A stretch of DNA of 64,000 nt from GCA-2794515 sp033763335. GTDB lineage: Bacteria > Chloroflexota > Anaerolineae > Aggregatilineales > Phototrophicaceae. How positions within the stretch are numbered: the stretch's first letter is position 1; every line of letters starts with the position of its first letter. Of this stretch, positions 6,811-15,588 are shown one piece after another. Location of the stretch: assembly GCA_033763335.1 (NCBI GenBank), contig JANRKU010000098.1, positions 9,849-73,848 on the forward strand, written 5' to 3'. The translations under genes were made by a program, and so were the position numbers. A model generated the notes under the pieces. The model did not search any database, was not told the origin of the DNA, and was given only the letters and a program-made list of their open reading frames with translations.

Positions 6811-8508
6811 ATGTTATTGAGTGGTTCAGAAATTGTGATGGAATGTTTGTTACGTGAAGGGGTGGATGTGATGTTTGGGTATCCGGGTGGGGCAATTTTG
6901 CCTACCTATGATGCCATGACGAAATATCCACAAATCCATCATGTGTTGGTGCGCCATGAACAAGGTGCTTCGCACATGGCAGACGGTTATGCCCGCGCAA
7001 CGGGGCGTGTGGGTGTGTGTATAGCGACCAGTGGACCGGGTGCAACAAATTTGGTGACTGGTTTGGCAACGGCGATGATGGATTCTGTGCCGATTGTAGC
7101 GATTACGGGTCAAGTTCCCCGCGCGGCAATCGGCACAGATGCTTTTCAGGAGACAGATGTTACGGGTGTAACGATTCCTGTCACCAAGCATAACTATCTG
7201 ATTTCTGATATTCACGAATTGGCTTATTGCATCAAAGAGGCATTTTATATCGCCCGTAGTGGCAGACCTGGTCCCGTTTTGATTGATATTCCCAAAGACA
7301 TTCAAAACGAGAAAATTGAATTTGTGTATCCAGAAGGCGAAATTCGCCTCCCGGGGTATCGCCCGCCGACATCTGCCAATGAAAGCGATGTTTTTGCGGC
7401 GCGTGAACTCATCAATAACTCCAAGCGTCCTGTGATTTTGGCGGGGCATGGCATTATGATGTCTGGCGCATTGCGGGAACTGCGAGAACTGGCAGAACGG
7501 GCGCAAATCCCCGTTACATTGACACTCTTGGGCAAAGGCGCTATGCCAGAAGACCATCCATTATGTGTTGGCATGATGGGAATGCACGGTAATGCCGCCA
7601 GCAATCATGCGATTCAAGAATCGGATTTGATTATCGCTTTGGGGATGCGGTTTGATGACCGTGTGACGGGTACACTAAAAACTTATGCCCCTCATGCTAA
7701 GAAAATTCATGTGGATATTGACCCATCGGAACTCAATAAAAATGTGAAAGTTGATGTGGGCATAGCGGGGGATTTGCAAACTGTCCTCAAGCAAATTTTG
7801 CCCGGTGTGACTGGCGGTAATCATCAAGAATGGCTGAATCGGATTCGTGATTGGCACGAAGATGAGAACGAGCGCGATATTTTGTATAACTACGAGGGCA
7901 ATAACCTGATTGCGGCGCAAGTTATCAATGACCTGTGGAAATTTACCGATGGCGAAGCAATTACCGTGACAGATGTGGGGCAACATCAGATGATTGAGGC
8001 GCAATATTATCCACATCGCAGACCCGCAACGATGTTGACCAGTGGTGGTCTTGGGACGATGGGATTCGGATTTCCCGCCGCTATTGGGGCGAAATTTGGC
8101 AGACCAGATGAACCCGTTTGGGCGATTGTTGGGGATGGTGGCTTTCAGATGACCATGTGTGAGATGGCGACTGCCATGCAAGAAGGCGTGGATGTGAAAA
8201 TTGCGGTCATCAACAATGGATTTTTGGGGATGGTGCGCCAATGGCAAGAATTTTTCTATGAAGAACGTTATCAATCTACACCCATGTTAAGCCCCGATTT
8301 TTGCAAATTAGCCGATGCGTTTGGGATGCCGAGTATGCGTGTGACCAGCCGTGACCAAATTGAAGGTGCGGTGCAATTTGCTAATAGCCACAAAGGACCG
8401 GTTCTCATCGAATTTGTGGTAGAAAAAGAAGAAATTGTGTATCCAATGGTGCCAGCAGGCGCGGCTTTAGATAAAATGTTGCGCCGTCCTAAAAAAGGGG
8501 AGCAATAG
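6811..8508 (+). CDS. ilvB: Acetolactate synthase, large catalytic subunit
   Basis: Thiamine-diphosphate enzyme condensing two pyruvates, or pyruvate with 2-oxobutyrate, to acetohydroxy acids. Residues about 1-165 are the pyrimidine-binding domain with the catalytic Glu50 (RHEQGASHMADGYARATG); 190-330 is the central domain; 370-545 binds the diphosphate, with GDGG from residue 441 and the following NN. FAD-type acetolactate synthase motifs (FDDRVTG) are present, so it is anabolic IlvB rather than catabolic AlsS. AAGGAG lies about 10 bases before the ATG. ilvN follows after 3 bases. Confidence 0.96.
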   Translation: MLLSGSEIVMECLLREGVDVMFGYPGGAILPTYDAMTKYPQIHHVLVRHEQGASHMADGYARATGRVGVCIATSGPGATNLVTGLATAMMDSVPIVAITGQVPRAAIGTDAFQETDVTGVTIPVTKHNYLISDIHELAYCIKEAFYIARSGRPGPVLIDIPKDIQNEKIEFVYPEGEIRLPGYRPPTSANESDVFAARELINNSKRPVILAGHGIMMSGALRELRELAERAQIPVTLTLLGKGAMPEDHPLCVGMMGMHGNAASNHAIQESDLIIALGMRFDDRVTGTLKTYAPHAKKIHVDIDPSELNKNVKVDVGIAGDLQTVLKQILPGVTGGNHQEWLNRIRDWHEDENERDILYNYEGNNLIAAQVINDLWKFTDGEAITVTDVGQHQMIEAQYYPHRRPATMLTSGGLGTMGFGFPAAIGAKFGRPDEPVWAIVGDGGFQMTMCEMATAMQEGVDVKIAVINNGFLGMVRQWQEFFYEERYQSTPMLSPDFCKLADAFGMPSMRVTSRDQIEGAVQFANSHKGPVLIEFVVEKEEIVYPMVPAGAALDKMLRRPKKGEQ

Positions 8509-8511
8509 ATT

Positions 8512-9078
8512 ATGAGTGACAAGACATCTAAACAAGTGGTGGTGGCGCTGGTGGAAAATAAACCCGGTGTCCTGAATCGGGTGGCGAGCATGTTTCGTCG
8601 GCGCAATTATAACGTAGATAGCCTCACAGTTGGGCGCACCCATAAGGGGCATGTTTCGCGCATGACGATTGTCGTGGATGTGGCGCGTACTGATGTTAAG
8701 CAGATTGTCTCTAATCTGTATAAATTGGTGAATGTGATTGATGTTAAGGCGCTTACAGGCGAGCCTCATGTGAGCCGTGACTTGGCGCTCATCAAAGTGC
8801 GGACGGATGATGTGGATTCACGCAATGCGGTGACAGAGGTATGTGACCGTTATCCTGCGCGGATTGTGGATATTGGCACAAAATATGCCATTGTCGAAAT
8901 TACGGCACAAGAGGATTTGGTTGAGAATTTGATTGATGAATTGCGCCCCATCGGGATTGTGGAACTTGTCCGCACAGGGGTTGTGGCAATGGGGCGTGGT
9001 GTCCGCATTTTGGATACCGATTATGAACCCATTAATCACCATGTCAATACGGGTGATTTGGAACGCTACGGCGTATAA
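8512..9078 (+). CDS. ilvN: Acetolactate synthase, small regulatory subunit
   Basis: Regulatory partner of IlvB that gives valine feedback control. It has an N-terminal ACT domain (about residues 8-80: VENKPGVLNRVASMFRRRNY, DSLTVGRT) and a second C-terminal ACT-like domain about 85-165. At 188 residues it is slightly longer than the usual 160-175, with a short charged tail. It starts 3 bases after the ilvB stop, with GGGGAG inside the ilvB end as ribosome site, so the two are translationally close. Confidence 0.95.
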   Translation: MSDKTSKQVVVALVENKPGVLNRVASMFRRRNYNVDSLTVGRTHKGHVSRMTIVVDVARTDVKQIVSNLYKLVNVIDVKALTGEPHVSRDLALIKVRTDDVDSRNAVTEVCDRYPARIVDIGTKYAIVEITAQEDLVENLIDELRPIGIVELVRTGVVAMGRGVRILDTDYEPINHHVNTGDLERYGV

Positions 9079-9093
9079 TTTTGGTGTTTTGCG

Positions 9094-9119
9094 TGGGATG
9101 GGTGCAAAGGCTCATCCCA
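9094..9119 (+). other. Hairpin in the ilvN-ilvC gap
   Basis: TGGGATG (9094-9100) and CATCCCA (9113-9119) form a 7-bp stem with a 12-base loop. No T run follows, so it is more likely an mRNA-stabilising or processing hairpin within the operon than a terminator. Confidence 0.45.
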
Positions 9120-9166
9120 TATAAACCGACTTAATGGATAAAAATCAACAGAGGGAAAACGCAACA

Positions 9167-10177
9167 ATGGCAAAACTTTTTTATGATAAAGACGCGGATA
9201 TTGCTCTGCTCAATGGTAAGACTTTGGCGGTGATTGGGTATGGCAGTCAGGGACATGCTCATGCACTCAATGCTAAAGAAAGTGGTGTGAAGGTTGTCAT
9301 CGGCTTACATGAAGGTAGCAAGAGCCGTGCAAAGGCACAAGCAGATGGCTTAGAAGTGCTATCGGTGGCAGATGCGACAAAAGTTGCTGATGTCATCATG
9401 ATTCTCACACCCGATACAAATCAGGCAGAGGTCTATGCAGACCATATCGCGCCAAACATCAAAGCTGGAGCGATGCTGATGTTTGCACATGGGTTTAATA
9501 TTCACTTTAAGCAAATTGTCCCACCCGCCGATATTGATGTGACGATGCTCGCGCCCAAGGGACCCGGTCATCGGTTACGCGAAGTTTATATGGATGGGGC
9601 AGGGATTCCCGGACTCATCGCGGTTGCACAAGACGCGACTGGCAATGCACATGCTTTGGCGATGGCATACGCAAAAGCCATTGGATGTACCCGCGCTGGT
9701 GTGATTGAGACCACCTTCAAAGAAGAAACCGAAACTGATTTATTTGGTGAACAAGCGGTACTCTGTGGTGGTGTGACGGCATTGGTACGTGCGAGTTTTG
9801 AGACATTGGTCAAGGCAGGCTATCAACCAGAAATTGCCTATTTTGAATGTATGCACGAATTGAAACTCATCGTTGACTTGCTATATCAAGGTGGACTTAG
9901 CTATATGTGGTATAGCGTGAGTGATACCGCCGAATATGGTGGGTATGTGACGGGTGATTTGATTGAGGGACTCGTCAAAGAAGAAATGGCGGGCGTTTTG
10001 AAACGCATTCAAGATGGTACATTTGCCAATAACTGGATTGCAGAAAATAAGGCTGGTCGCCCCAACTTTAAGCCACGTCGTGCAGGTGAACATGACCTAT
10101 TGCTCGAAAAAGTAGGCGAAGAACTGCGCGATATGATGCCATTCCTACATGCGAAGAAAATTAAACAAACAGACTAA
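9167..10177 (+). CDS. ilvC: Ketol-acid reductoisomerase, class I
   Basis: Isomerises and reduces acetohydroxy acids to 2,3-dihydroxy acids using NAD(P)H and Mg. The Rossmann motif GYGSQG is at residues 24-29, followed by the cofactor-specificity loop GLHEGSKSRAKA. The knotted C-terminal domain has the metal-binding ETDLFGEQAVLCGG and a later ECMHELKLIVDL. At 336 residues it is the short (class I) form. The start at 9167 is chosen over the in-frame ATG at 9134 because the protein then begins MAKLFYDKDAD like the family, and GAGGGA lies 10 bases upstream. ilvD, the next enzyme, is not in this window. Confidence 0.96.
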   Translation: MAKLFYDKDADIALLNGKTLAVIGYGSQGHAHALNAKESGVKVVIGLHEGSKSRAKAQADGLEVLSVADATKVADVIMILTPDTNQAEVYADHIAPNIKAGAMLMFAHGFNIHFKQIVPPADIDVTMLAPKGPGHRLREVYMDGAGIPGLIAVAQDATGNAHALAMAYAKAIGCTRAGVIETTFKEETETDLFGEQAVLCGGVTALVRASFETLVKAGYQPEIAYFECMHELKLIVDLLYQGGLSYMWYSVSDTAEYGGYVTGDLIEGLVKEEMAGVLKRIQDGTFANNWIAENKAGRPNFKPRRAGEHDLLLEKVGEELRDMMPFLHAKKIKQTD

Positions 10178-10204
10178 AAATCACCCTTATGGAGGGAGAG
10201 AATC

Positions 10205-11815
10205 ATGACTAGGCGAGTATATGACCCCAACCGCGTGATATTTTTCGATACAACGTTGCGTGATGGCGAACAAAGCCCGGGTGCAACACTAACAAGTGCC
10301 GAAAAATTAGAAATTGCACGGCAATTGGCGCGGTTGGGGGTAGATGTGATTGAGGCGGGGTTTCCCGCCGCATCGCCCGATGATTTGGCGGCGGTGCAAC
10401 GTGTTGCGCGTGAAGTGGGGGGCGAGGAGAACTCGCCCACGATTTGCGGATTGGCACGCGCCGTAGAAGGCGATATACGCACTTGCTGGGAAGGGGTGAA
10501 AGATGCCAAATATCCGCGTATTCACACCTTTTTAGGCACATCCGACATCCATCTGAAATATCAAACGGGGTTATCGCGCGAACAGGCATTGGAAGTCATT
10601 CGTAAAGCGGTGACACTGGCGCGTAGCTTGTGCGATGATGTGGAATTTAGCCCAATGGATGCGGGGCGTACTGATATTGAATTTCTCATTCAAGTATGTG
10701 CGTTGGCGGTAGAATGTGGGGCAACGACGCTGAATATTCCCGATACAGTCGGGTATGTTGCACCAGAAGAATGGCGCGAGACGATTGCGACACTCATCGC
10801 AGAAACACCTGGGGCCGGTGTGGGTAGCGGTGTGGTGTGGTCTATCCATTGTCACAATGACTTGGGATTAGCCACAGCCAATACACTCGCAGGGGTGTTG
10901 GCTGGGGCGCGACAAGTTGAAGTAACGATTAATGGCATTGGGGAACGCGCAGGCAATACCAGCCTCGAAGAAGTGGCGATGGCATTGACCACTCGCCCGC
11001 AATTTTATAACCTGCAAACAGGCATTAATACTCGTGAAATCATGAAAACTAGCCGTATGGTGAGCAATTATACGGGCATGATGGTTCAGCCGAATAAAGC
11101 CATTGTGGGTGCAAATGCGTTTGCACATGAGGCGGGTATTCATCAGGATGGTGTGTTAAAACACCATAGCACCTACGAAATTATGACCCCAGAAGCGATT
11201 GGCTTGACCCAAAGCCGTTTGGTGTTGGGTAAGCATAGTGGACGGCACGCACTCAAAGTACGCCTGAGCGAATTAGGCTACGAAGTGGATGGCGATGCGT
11301 TGAATCAGGTATTTGCGCGGTTCAAAGATTTGGCAGATTCCAAGAAAAATGTCACGGATGCCGATTTAGAAGCATTGATGGCAGATGAATTTAATAAGCC
11401 ACAAGAAATTTTTACGCTGGTGGATATTCAAGTGACCTGTGGCACGATGGGGATGCCCACCGCCACTGCCAAATTGCGTAATGCAAAGGGTGAGGATGTG
11501 ATTTATGCGGCGGTTGGTGTTGGTCCTGTGGATGCCTGTTTTCGTGCGCTAGATGCTATTATTAACCCGCCAAAAAGTGTTTTGGTGGAGTATGCGGTGC
11601 ATAGTGTGACAGAAGGCATTGATGCACTCGGTGAAGTGACGGTGCGTATTGAATCGAATGGCAAAACATTCGGCGGGTATGGCGCGGATGGCGATGTGAT
11701 TGTGGCGAGTGTGAAAGCCTATCTCGCGGCGCTGAATCGGATGTTGGTCATTGTTGGATATGGGGATATGAAGCCAGAGGGCGATGCGGCAACCGTTGGT
11801 GTGTCGCGTAATTGA
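10205..11815 (+). CDS. leuA: 2-Isopropylmalate synthase
   Basis: Condenses acetyl-CoA with 2-oxoisovalerate, the first committed step to leucine. A TIM-barrel HMGL-type domain holds FFDTTLRDGEQSPGATL (about 10-26) and the metal-binding HCHNDLG (about 215). The C-terminal LeuA dimer domain (about 395-525) is the allosteric leucine-binding part, with VGVGPVDACFRALD and a GYGADGDVIVA end. At 536 residues it is full length. A strong GGAGGGAG ribosome site lies upstream. It differs from the paralogue cimA at 13910 by the EQSPGA stretch in place of TQREGI. Confidence 0.95.
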   Translation: MTRRVYDPNRVIFFDTTLRDGEQSPGATLTSAEKLEIARQLARLGVDVIEAGFPAASPDDLAAVQRVAREVGGEENSPTICGLARAVEGDIRTCWEGVKDAKYPRIHTFLGTSDIHLKYQTGLSREQALEVIRKAVTLARSLCDDVEFSPMDAGRTDIEFLIQVCALAVECGATTLNIPDTVGYVAPEEWRETIATLIAETPGAGVGSGVVWSIHCHNDLGLATANTLAGVLAGARQVEVTINGIGERAGNTSLEEVAMALTTRPQFYNLQTGINTREIMKTSRMVSNYTGMMVQPNKAIVGANAFAHEAGIHQDGVLKHHSTYEIMTPEAIGLTQSRLVLGKHSGRHALKVRLSELGYEVDGDALNQVFARFKDLADSKKNVTDADLEALMADEFNKPQEIFTLVDIQVTCGTMGMPTATAKLRNAKGEDVIYAAVGVGPVDACFRALDAIINPPKSVLVEYAVHSVTEGIDALGEVTVRIESNGKTFGGYGADGDVIVASVKAYLAALNRMLVIVGYGDMKPEGDAATVGVSRN

Positions 11816-11848
11816 TGGAATTGGAAAAGGGATAAGGATTTTATAGCA

Positions 11849-13279
11849 ATGGCAAAAACACTCTTTGAAAAAGTATGGAATCAACACTTGGTTAAGCCAC
11901 AAACGGCAGATACGCCTGCGGTGTTGTATATAGATTTACACCTCATCCATGAGGTGACATCGCCACAGGCATTCACGGTGTTGCGTGAGCGTGGACTTAA
12001 GGTGCGCCGTCCCGATAGAACATTGGCGACGATGGATCATAGCACGCCAACCACACCCCGTAATGCACAAGGGATTATCCCTGTATTGGATGCCCAAGCG
12101 TCTTTTCAATTGGATTTTTTGACGCGCAATTGTAAAGAATTTGGCATCCCCTTGTACTCACTCGGCACAGAAAATCAGGGGATTGTGCATGTGATTGGTC
12201 CAGAACAAGGACTCACACAACCCGGTATGACAATTGTCTGTGGTGATAGCCATACCAGCACACACGGCGCGTTTGGTGCGCTGGCGTTTGGGATTGGCAC
12301 AAGCGAAGTGGGGCATGTTCTGGCTACACAATGCTTGTTGCAAAATGTCCCCCAGACGATGGCTATCCGCGTAGAAGGCGCTCTGCATGAAGGGGTGACG
12401 GCTAAGGATATTATCCTCGCTATCATCGCTAAAATCGGCGTTGGTGGTGGGACAGGGTATGTGCTGGAATATATGGGGTCTGCTATTCGCAATTTGAGCA
12501 TGGAAGGGCGGATGACCATCTGCAATATGTCCATTGAAGGTGGTGCGCGTGCGGGTATGATTGCACCCGATGAAACGACATTCAATTACATCGCTGGTCG
12601 TCCATTTGCGCCAAAAGGCAAGGCATGGGACAAAGCCGTGAGTGCATGGCGTGGATTGCCAAGTGATGAAGGCGCGACATTTGATGCCGAAGTCGTCCTC
12701 AATGCCGATGACCTTGTGCCGATGATTACGTATGGGACAAATCCGGGAATGGGGATGAAAATCACCGATTCTGTGCCAAATCCCGCCAATTTTACCGATG
12801 TTAGCGCAAAAATGGCGCTGGATAAGGCATTGACCTATATGGGATTGCAACCCGGTCAACAATTGCTTGGGCAACCGATTAATGTGGTGTTTGTGGGCAG
12901 TTGTACCAATTCCCGTATTGGTGATTTGCGCGAAGCCGCCAAACTCATCAAAGGGCAAAAAGTGGCTGATAGTGTGCGGATGATGGTCGTCCCCGGGTCG
13001 CAAAAGGTGAAAGCACAAGCCGAAGCCGAAGGGCTAGATGTGATTTTCCGTGAAGCAGGGGCAGAATGGCGTGAAGCAGGATGTTCGATGTGTATCGCCA
13101 TGAATGGCGACCAATTGCAACCCGGTGAATATGCTGTTAGCACCAGCAATCGGAATTTTGAGGGACGGCAAGGTAAAGGTGGTCGTACCTTTTTGGCGAG
13201 TCCACTCACAGCAGTTGCCAGCGCCGTTAATGGTGTTGTGACTGACCCACGTTTGATGGTTGAACGGATGAAGGTATAG
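11849..13279 (+). CDS. leuC: 3-Isopropylmalate dehydratase, large subunit
   Basis: Aconitase-family subunit carrying the [4Fe-4S] cluster. It isomerises 2- to 3-isopropylmalate and, with cimA present, probably also citramalate to 3-methylmalate. The three cluster ligands are visible: Cys352 (VGSCTNSR) and Cys412/Cys415 (AGCSMC). Substrate-binding VCGDSHTSTHGAFGA lies near residue 130. At 476 residues it matches the bacterial LeuC form. It is followed by leuD after 8 bases, as expected for subunits of one heterodimer. Confidence 0.96.
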   Translation: MAKTLFEKVWNQHLVKPQTADTPAVLYIDLHLIHEVTSPQAFTVLRERGLKVRRPDRTLATMDHSTPTTPRNAQGIIPVLDAQASFQLDFLTRNCKEFGIPLYSLGTENQGIVHVIGPEQGLTQPGMTIVCGDSHTSTHGAFGALAFGIGTSEVGHVLATQCLLQNVPQTMAIRVEGALHEGVTAKDIILAIIAKIGVGGGTGYVLEYMGSAIRNLSMEGRMTICNMSIEGGARAGMIAPDETTFNYIAGRPFAPKGKAWDKAVSAWRGLPSDEGATFDAEVVLNADDLVPMITYGTNPGMGMKITDSVPNPANFTDVSAKMALDKALTYMGLQPGQQLLGQPINVVFVGSCTNSRIGDLREAAKLIKGQKVADSVRMMVVPGSQKVKAQAEAEGLDVIFREAGAEWREAGCSMCIAMNGDQLQPGEYAVSTSNRNFEGRQGKGGRTFLASPLTAVASAVNGVVTDPRLMVERMKV

Positions 13280-13287
13280 GGAACAAC

Positions 13288-13908
13288 ATGGAAAAAATTA
13301 AAGCGTTCACAGGAAAAGTAGTTGCATTACCCATCAACGATATTGATACCGACCAAATTATCCCTGCGCGTTATCTGAAAGTTACTGATAAAGCAGGGCT
13401 TGGCGAAGCGTGTTTTTCTGATTGGCGTTATAACGCCGATGGGTCTCCCAAACCCGATTTTGTTCTGAATAAACCAGAACACGCTGGGGCGCAAGTCTTT
13501 GTGGGTGGGCATAATTTTGGATGTGGTAGTTCGCGTGAACATGCGCCATGGGCATTGATGGGCGCGGGATTTAAGGCGATTATCAGCACGTATTTTGCCG
13601 ATATTTTCCAGAATAATGCGCTCAAAAATGGGTTGTTGCCGATTGTGGTAGATGATGAAACGCACAAGCAAATTATCAGCCTTGCCGAAGAAGATCCCAA
13701 TACACAAATTGGGGTAGATTTGGAAGCGCAACAGATTATTTTGCCCGATGGACGGAAAGTATCTTTCCCCATTGATGCGTTTTCTAAATATTGCCTCTTG
13801 CAAGGGGTTGACCAGATGGGCTTTTTGCTCAATTTAGACCCAGATATTGTGACATATGAAGCGGGCTATCCGCAACGGGTGAATACGCTAGAACCTGTGG
13901 AGATGTAG
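13288..13908 (+). CDS. leuD: 3-Isopropylmalate dehydratase, small subunit
   Basis: Swivel-domain partner of LeuC. Seen: NDIDTDQIIPARYL near residue 18 and the substrate-binding loop GGHNFGCGSSREHAPW (about 73-88). The 206 residues are normal for the bacterial LeuD that pairs with a 470-residue LeuC. The stop is one base before the cimA ATG, so coupled translation is likely. Confidence 0.96.
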   Translation: MEKIKAFTGKVVALPINDIDTDQIIPARYLKVTDKAGLGEACFSDWRYNADGSPKPDFVLNKPEHAGAQVFVGGHNFGCGSSREHAPWALMGAGFKAIISTYFADIFQNNALKNGLLPIVVDDETHKQIISLAEEDPNTQIGVDLEAQQIILPDGRKVSFPIDAFSKYCLLQGVDQMGFLLNLDPDIVTYEAGYPQRVNTLEPVEM

Positions 13909-13909
13909 T

Positions 13910-15511
13910 ATGCAACAGATTGCAATCTACGATACAACATTACGCGATGGCACACAACGGGAGGGAATTTCCCTCTCGTTGAATGATAAGCTCCGTATTA
14001 CCCAATTATTGGATGATTTTGGAGTCGCCTATATTGAAGGTGGATGGCCTGGGTCGAATCCCAAAGATGTGGCATATTTTGAGGCGGTGCGGGAACTCTC
14101 TCTCAAACATGCCAAAATCGCCGCATTTGGGTCTACATGCCGAAAAGAAAGTGCGCCAGAAACCGACCCTAACATCATCGCGTTGGTAGAAGCACAAACG
14201 CCTGTGGTGACAGTGGTCGGGAAAACATCCATGTTACACGTTACGGAAGTGTTGCAGACCACGCCAGAAGAAAACCTGCGGATGATTCGGGAGAGTTTGC
14301 GCTATCTGAAATCGCTGGGTAAAGAGGTGATTTATGATGCTGAACACTTCTTTGATGGGATGAAATTGGATTTTGAATATTCGATGGACACGCTCAAATC
14401 GGCGGTAGAAGGCGGGGCGGATTGGCTTGTTTTATGCGATACCAACGGTGGGTCATTGCCGTGGGAAGTGGCACGTTACGTCCAAATTGTATCGCAAGCC
14501 TTTCCGACGATGAAACTGGGTATTCATACCCATAACGATGGTGAATTGGCGGTGGCAAATTCACTCGTGGCGGTGCAGGGTGGTGTTACCCAAGTGCAAG
14601 GGACAATTAATGGGTATGGTGAACGGTGTGGCAACGCGAATTTGTGTAGTATCGTACCCGATTTGCAATTGAAAATGGGATATTCGTGTATCCCAGATAG
14701 CAGTATGAATCAACTAACACGTTTATCGCGCACTGTGGCGGAAATTGCTAATCTTGCACCAGATGACCATTTGGCGTATGTGGGTAAAAGTGCTTTTGCC
14801 CATAAGGGCGGGATTCATGTGGCGGCAATTCGGCGGAATGTGGATAGCTATCAGCATATCACGCCTGAATTGGTTGGCAATGAAATGCGGATTTTGGTGT
14901 CTGATTTGTCTGGACGCGGGAATTTAATCAGCAAAGCAGAAGAATTTGGCATGAATGTCTCACATGATGAGACATCGCGGGTGCTGGATGAAATTAAGAC
15001 GCTGGAAAATGAAGGATTTGTGTTTGAAGGAGCAGAAGCGTCTATTGCTATACGGTTAAGACGCGCACAACCCGATTATGTGCCATTTTTTACACTGATT
15101 GATTTCACGGTATTGGTGGAAGATAGACGTGATAGAGGGGCGCTCTCTGAAGCGATGGTCAAATTGGATGTGAATGGCGATGTGGTGCATACGGCGGCAG
15201 AAGGTAATGGTCCGGTAAATGCGTTGGACTTGGCATTGCGAAAGGCACTTATTCCATATCACCCACAAATTGCAGATTTTCAATTGGTAGATTATAAAGT
15301 GCGGATTTTGGATAGTGATAAGGCGACTGCGGCGACCACACGGGTATTCATCGAAACCTATTGTTGTGGCACGCGCTGGAACACAGTGGGGGCTGGTACA
15401 AATATCATTCATGCAAGCTGGCTGGCATTGATAGATAGTATTGAGTATGGCATGACATTTTTGAATGAGAATGGCGAGCCTCTTAAACAGACATCGGCTC
15501 AAGCAATATAA
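13910..15511 (+). CDS. cimA: (R)-Citramalate synthase
   Basis: Condenses acetyl-CoA with pyruvate to citramalate, the first step of the threonine-independent route to isoleucine. It has a HMGL-type TIM barrel with YDTTLRDGTQREGISLS (about 7-23), EGGWPGSNPKD (about 43) and HTHNDGELAVANS (about 205), and a C-terminal LeuA-like regulatory domain from about 390. GGWPGSNPKD is typical of the CimA type rather than LeuA, NifV or 4-hydroxy-2-oxovalerate aldolase. Its place between leuD and leuB supports this: LeuCD and LeuB would turn citramalate into 2-oxobutyrate, which feeds IlvB. Enzyme assay would be needed to exclude a second isopropylmalate synthase. Confidence 0.88.
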   Translation: MQQIAIYDTTLRDGTQREGISLSLNDKLRITQLLDDFGVAYIEGGWPGSNPKDVAYFEAVRELSLKHAKIAAFGSTCRKESAPETDPNIIALVEAQTPVVTVVGKTSMLHVTEVLQTTPEENLRMIRESLRYLKSLGKEVIYDAEHFFDGMKLDFEYSMDTLKSAVEGGADWLVLCDTNGGSLPWEVARYVQIVSQAFPTMKLGIHTHNDGELAVANSLVAVQGGVTQVQGTINGYGERCGNANLCSIVPDLQLKMGYSCIPDSSMNQLTRLSRTVAEIANLAPDDHLAYVGKSAFAHKGGIHVAAIRRNVDSYQHITPELVGNEMRILVSDLSGRGNLISKAEEFGMNVSHDETSRVLDEIKTLENEGFVFEGAEASIAIRLRRAQPDYVPFFTLIDFTVLVEDRRDRGALSEAMVKLDVNGDVVHTAAEGNGPVNALDLALRKALIPYHPQIADFQLVDYKVRILDSDKATAATTRVFIETYCCGTRWNTVGAGTNIIHASWLALIDSIEYGMTFLNENGEPLKQTSAQAI

Positions 15512-15534
15512 TCATTTGCAATCATTTTTTTACG

Positions 15535-15559
15535 AGGGGCAGACAACGGGTTTGCCCCT
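15535..15559 (+). other. Hairpin in the cimA-leuB gap
   Basis: AGGGGCA (15535-15541) pairs with TGCCCCT (15553-15559) around an 11-base loop. The following sequence is not a T run. It may be an internal operon hairpin, or a further relative of the palindromic repeats near argG, whose arms end in GCCC. Confidence 0.4.
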
Positions 15560-15588
15560 TATCATGACAATAAAGGACACAATACGAC

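Noticed and set aside
6850..7557. Antisense open frame (235 codons) opposite ilvB
   Set aside because: Shadow of the highly conserved ilvB coding frame; composition is not protein-like.
9094..9119. Second attenuator in the ilvN-ilvC gap
   Set aside because: Only a 7-bp hairpin without T run, and no branched-chain-rich short frame precedes it.
12158..13018. Long antisense open frame (286 codons) opposite leuC
   Set aside because: It lies fully within leuC on the other strand, is rich in His/Arg/Ile as expected for a shadow frame, and has no recognisable domain.
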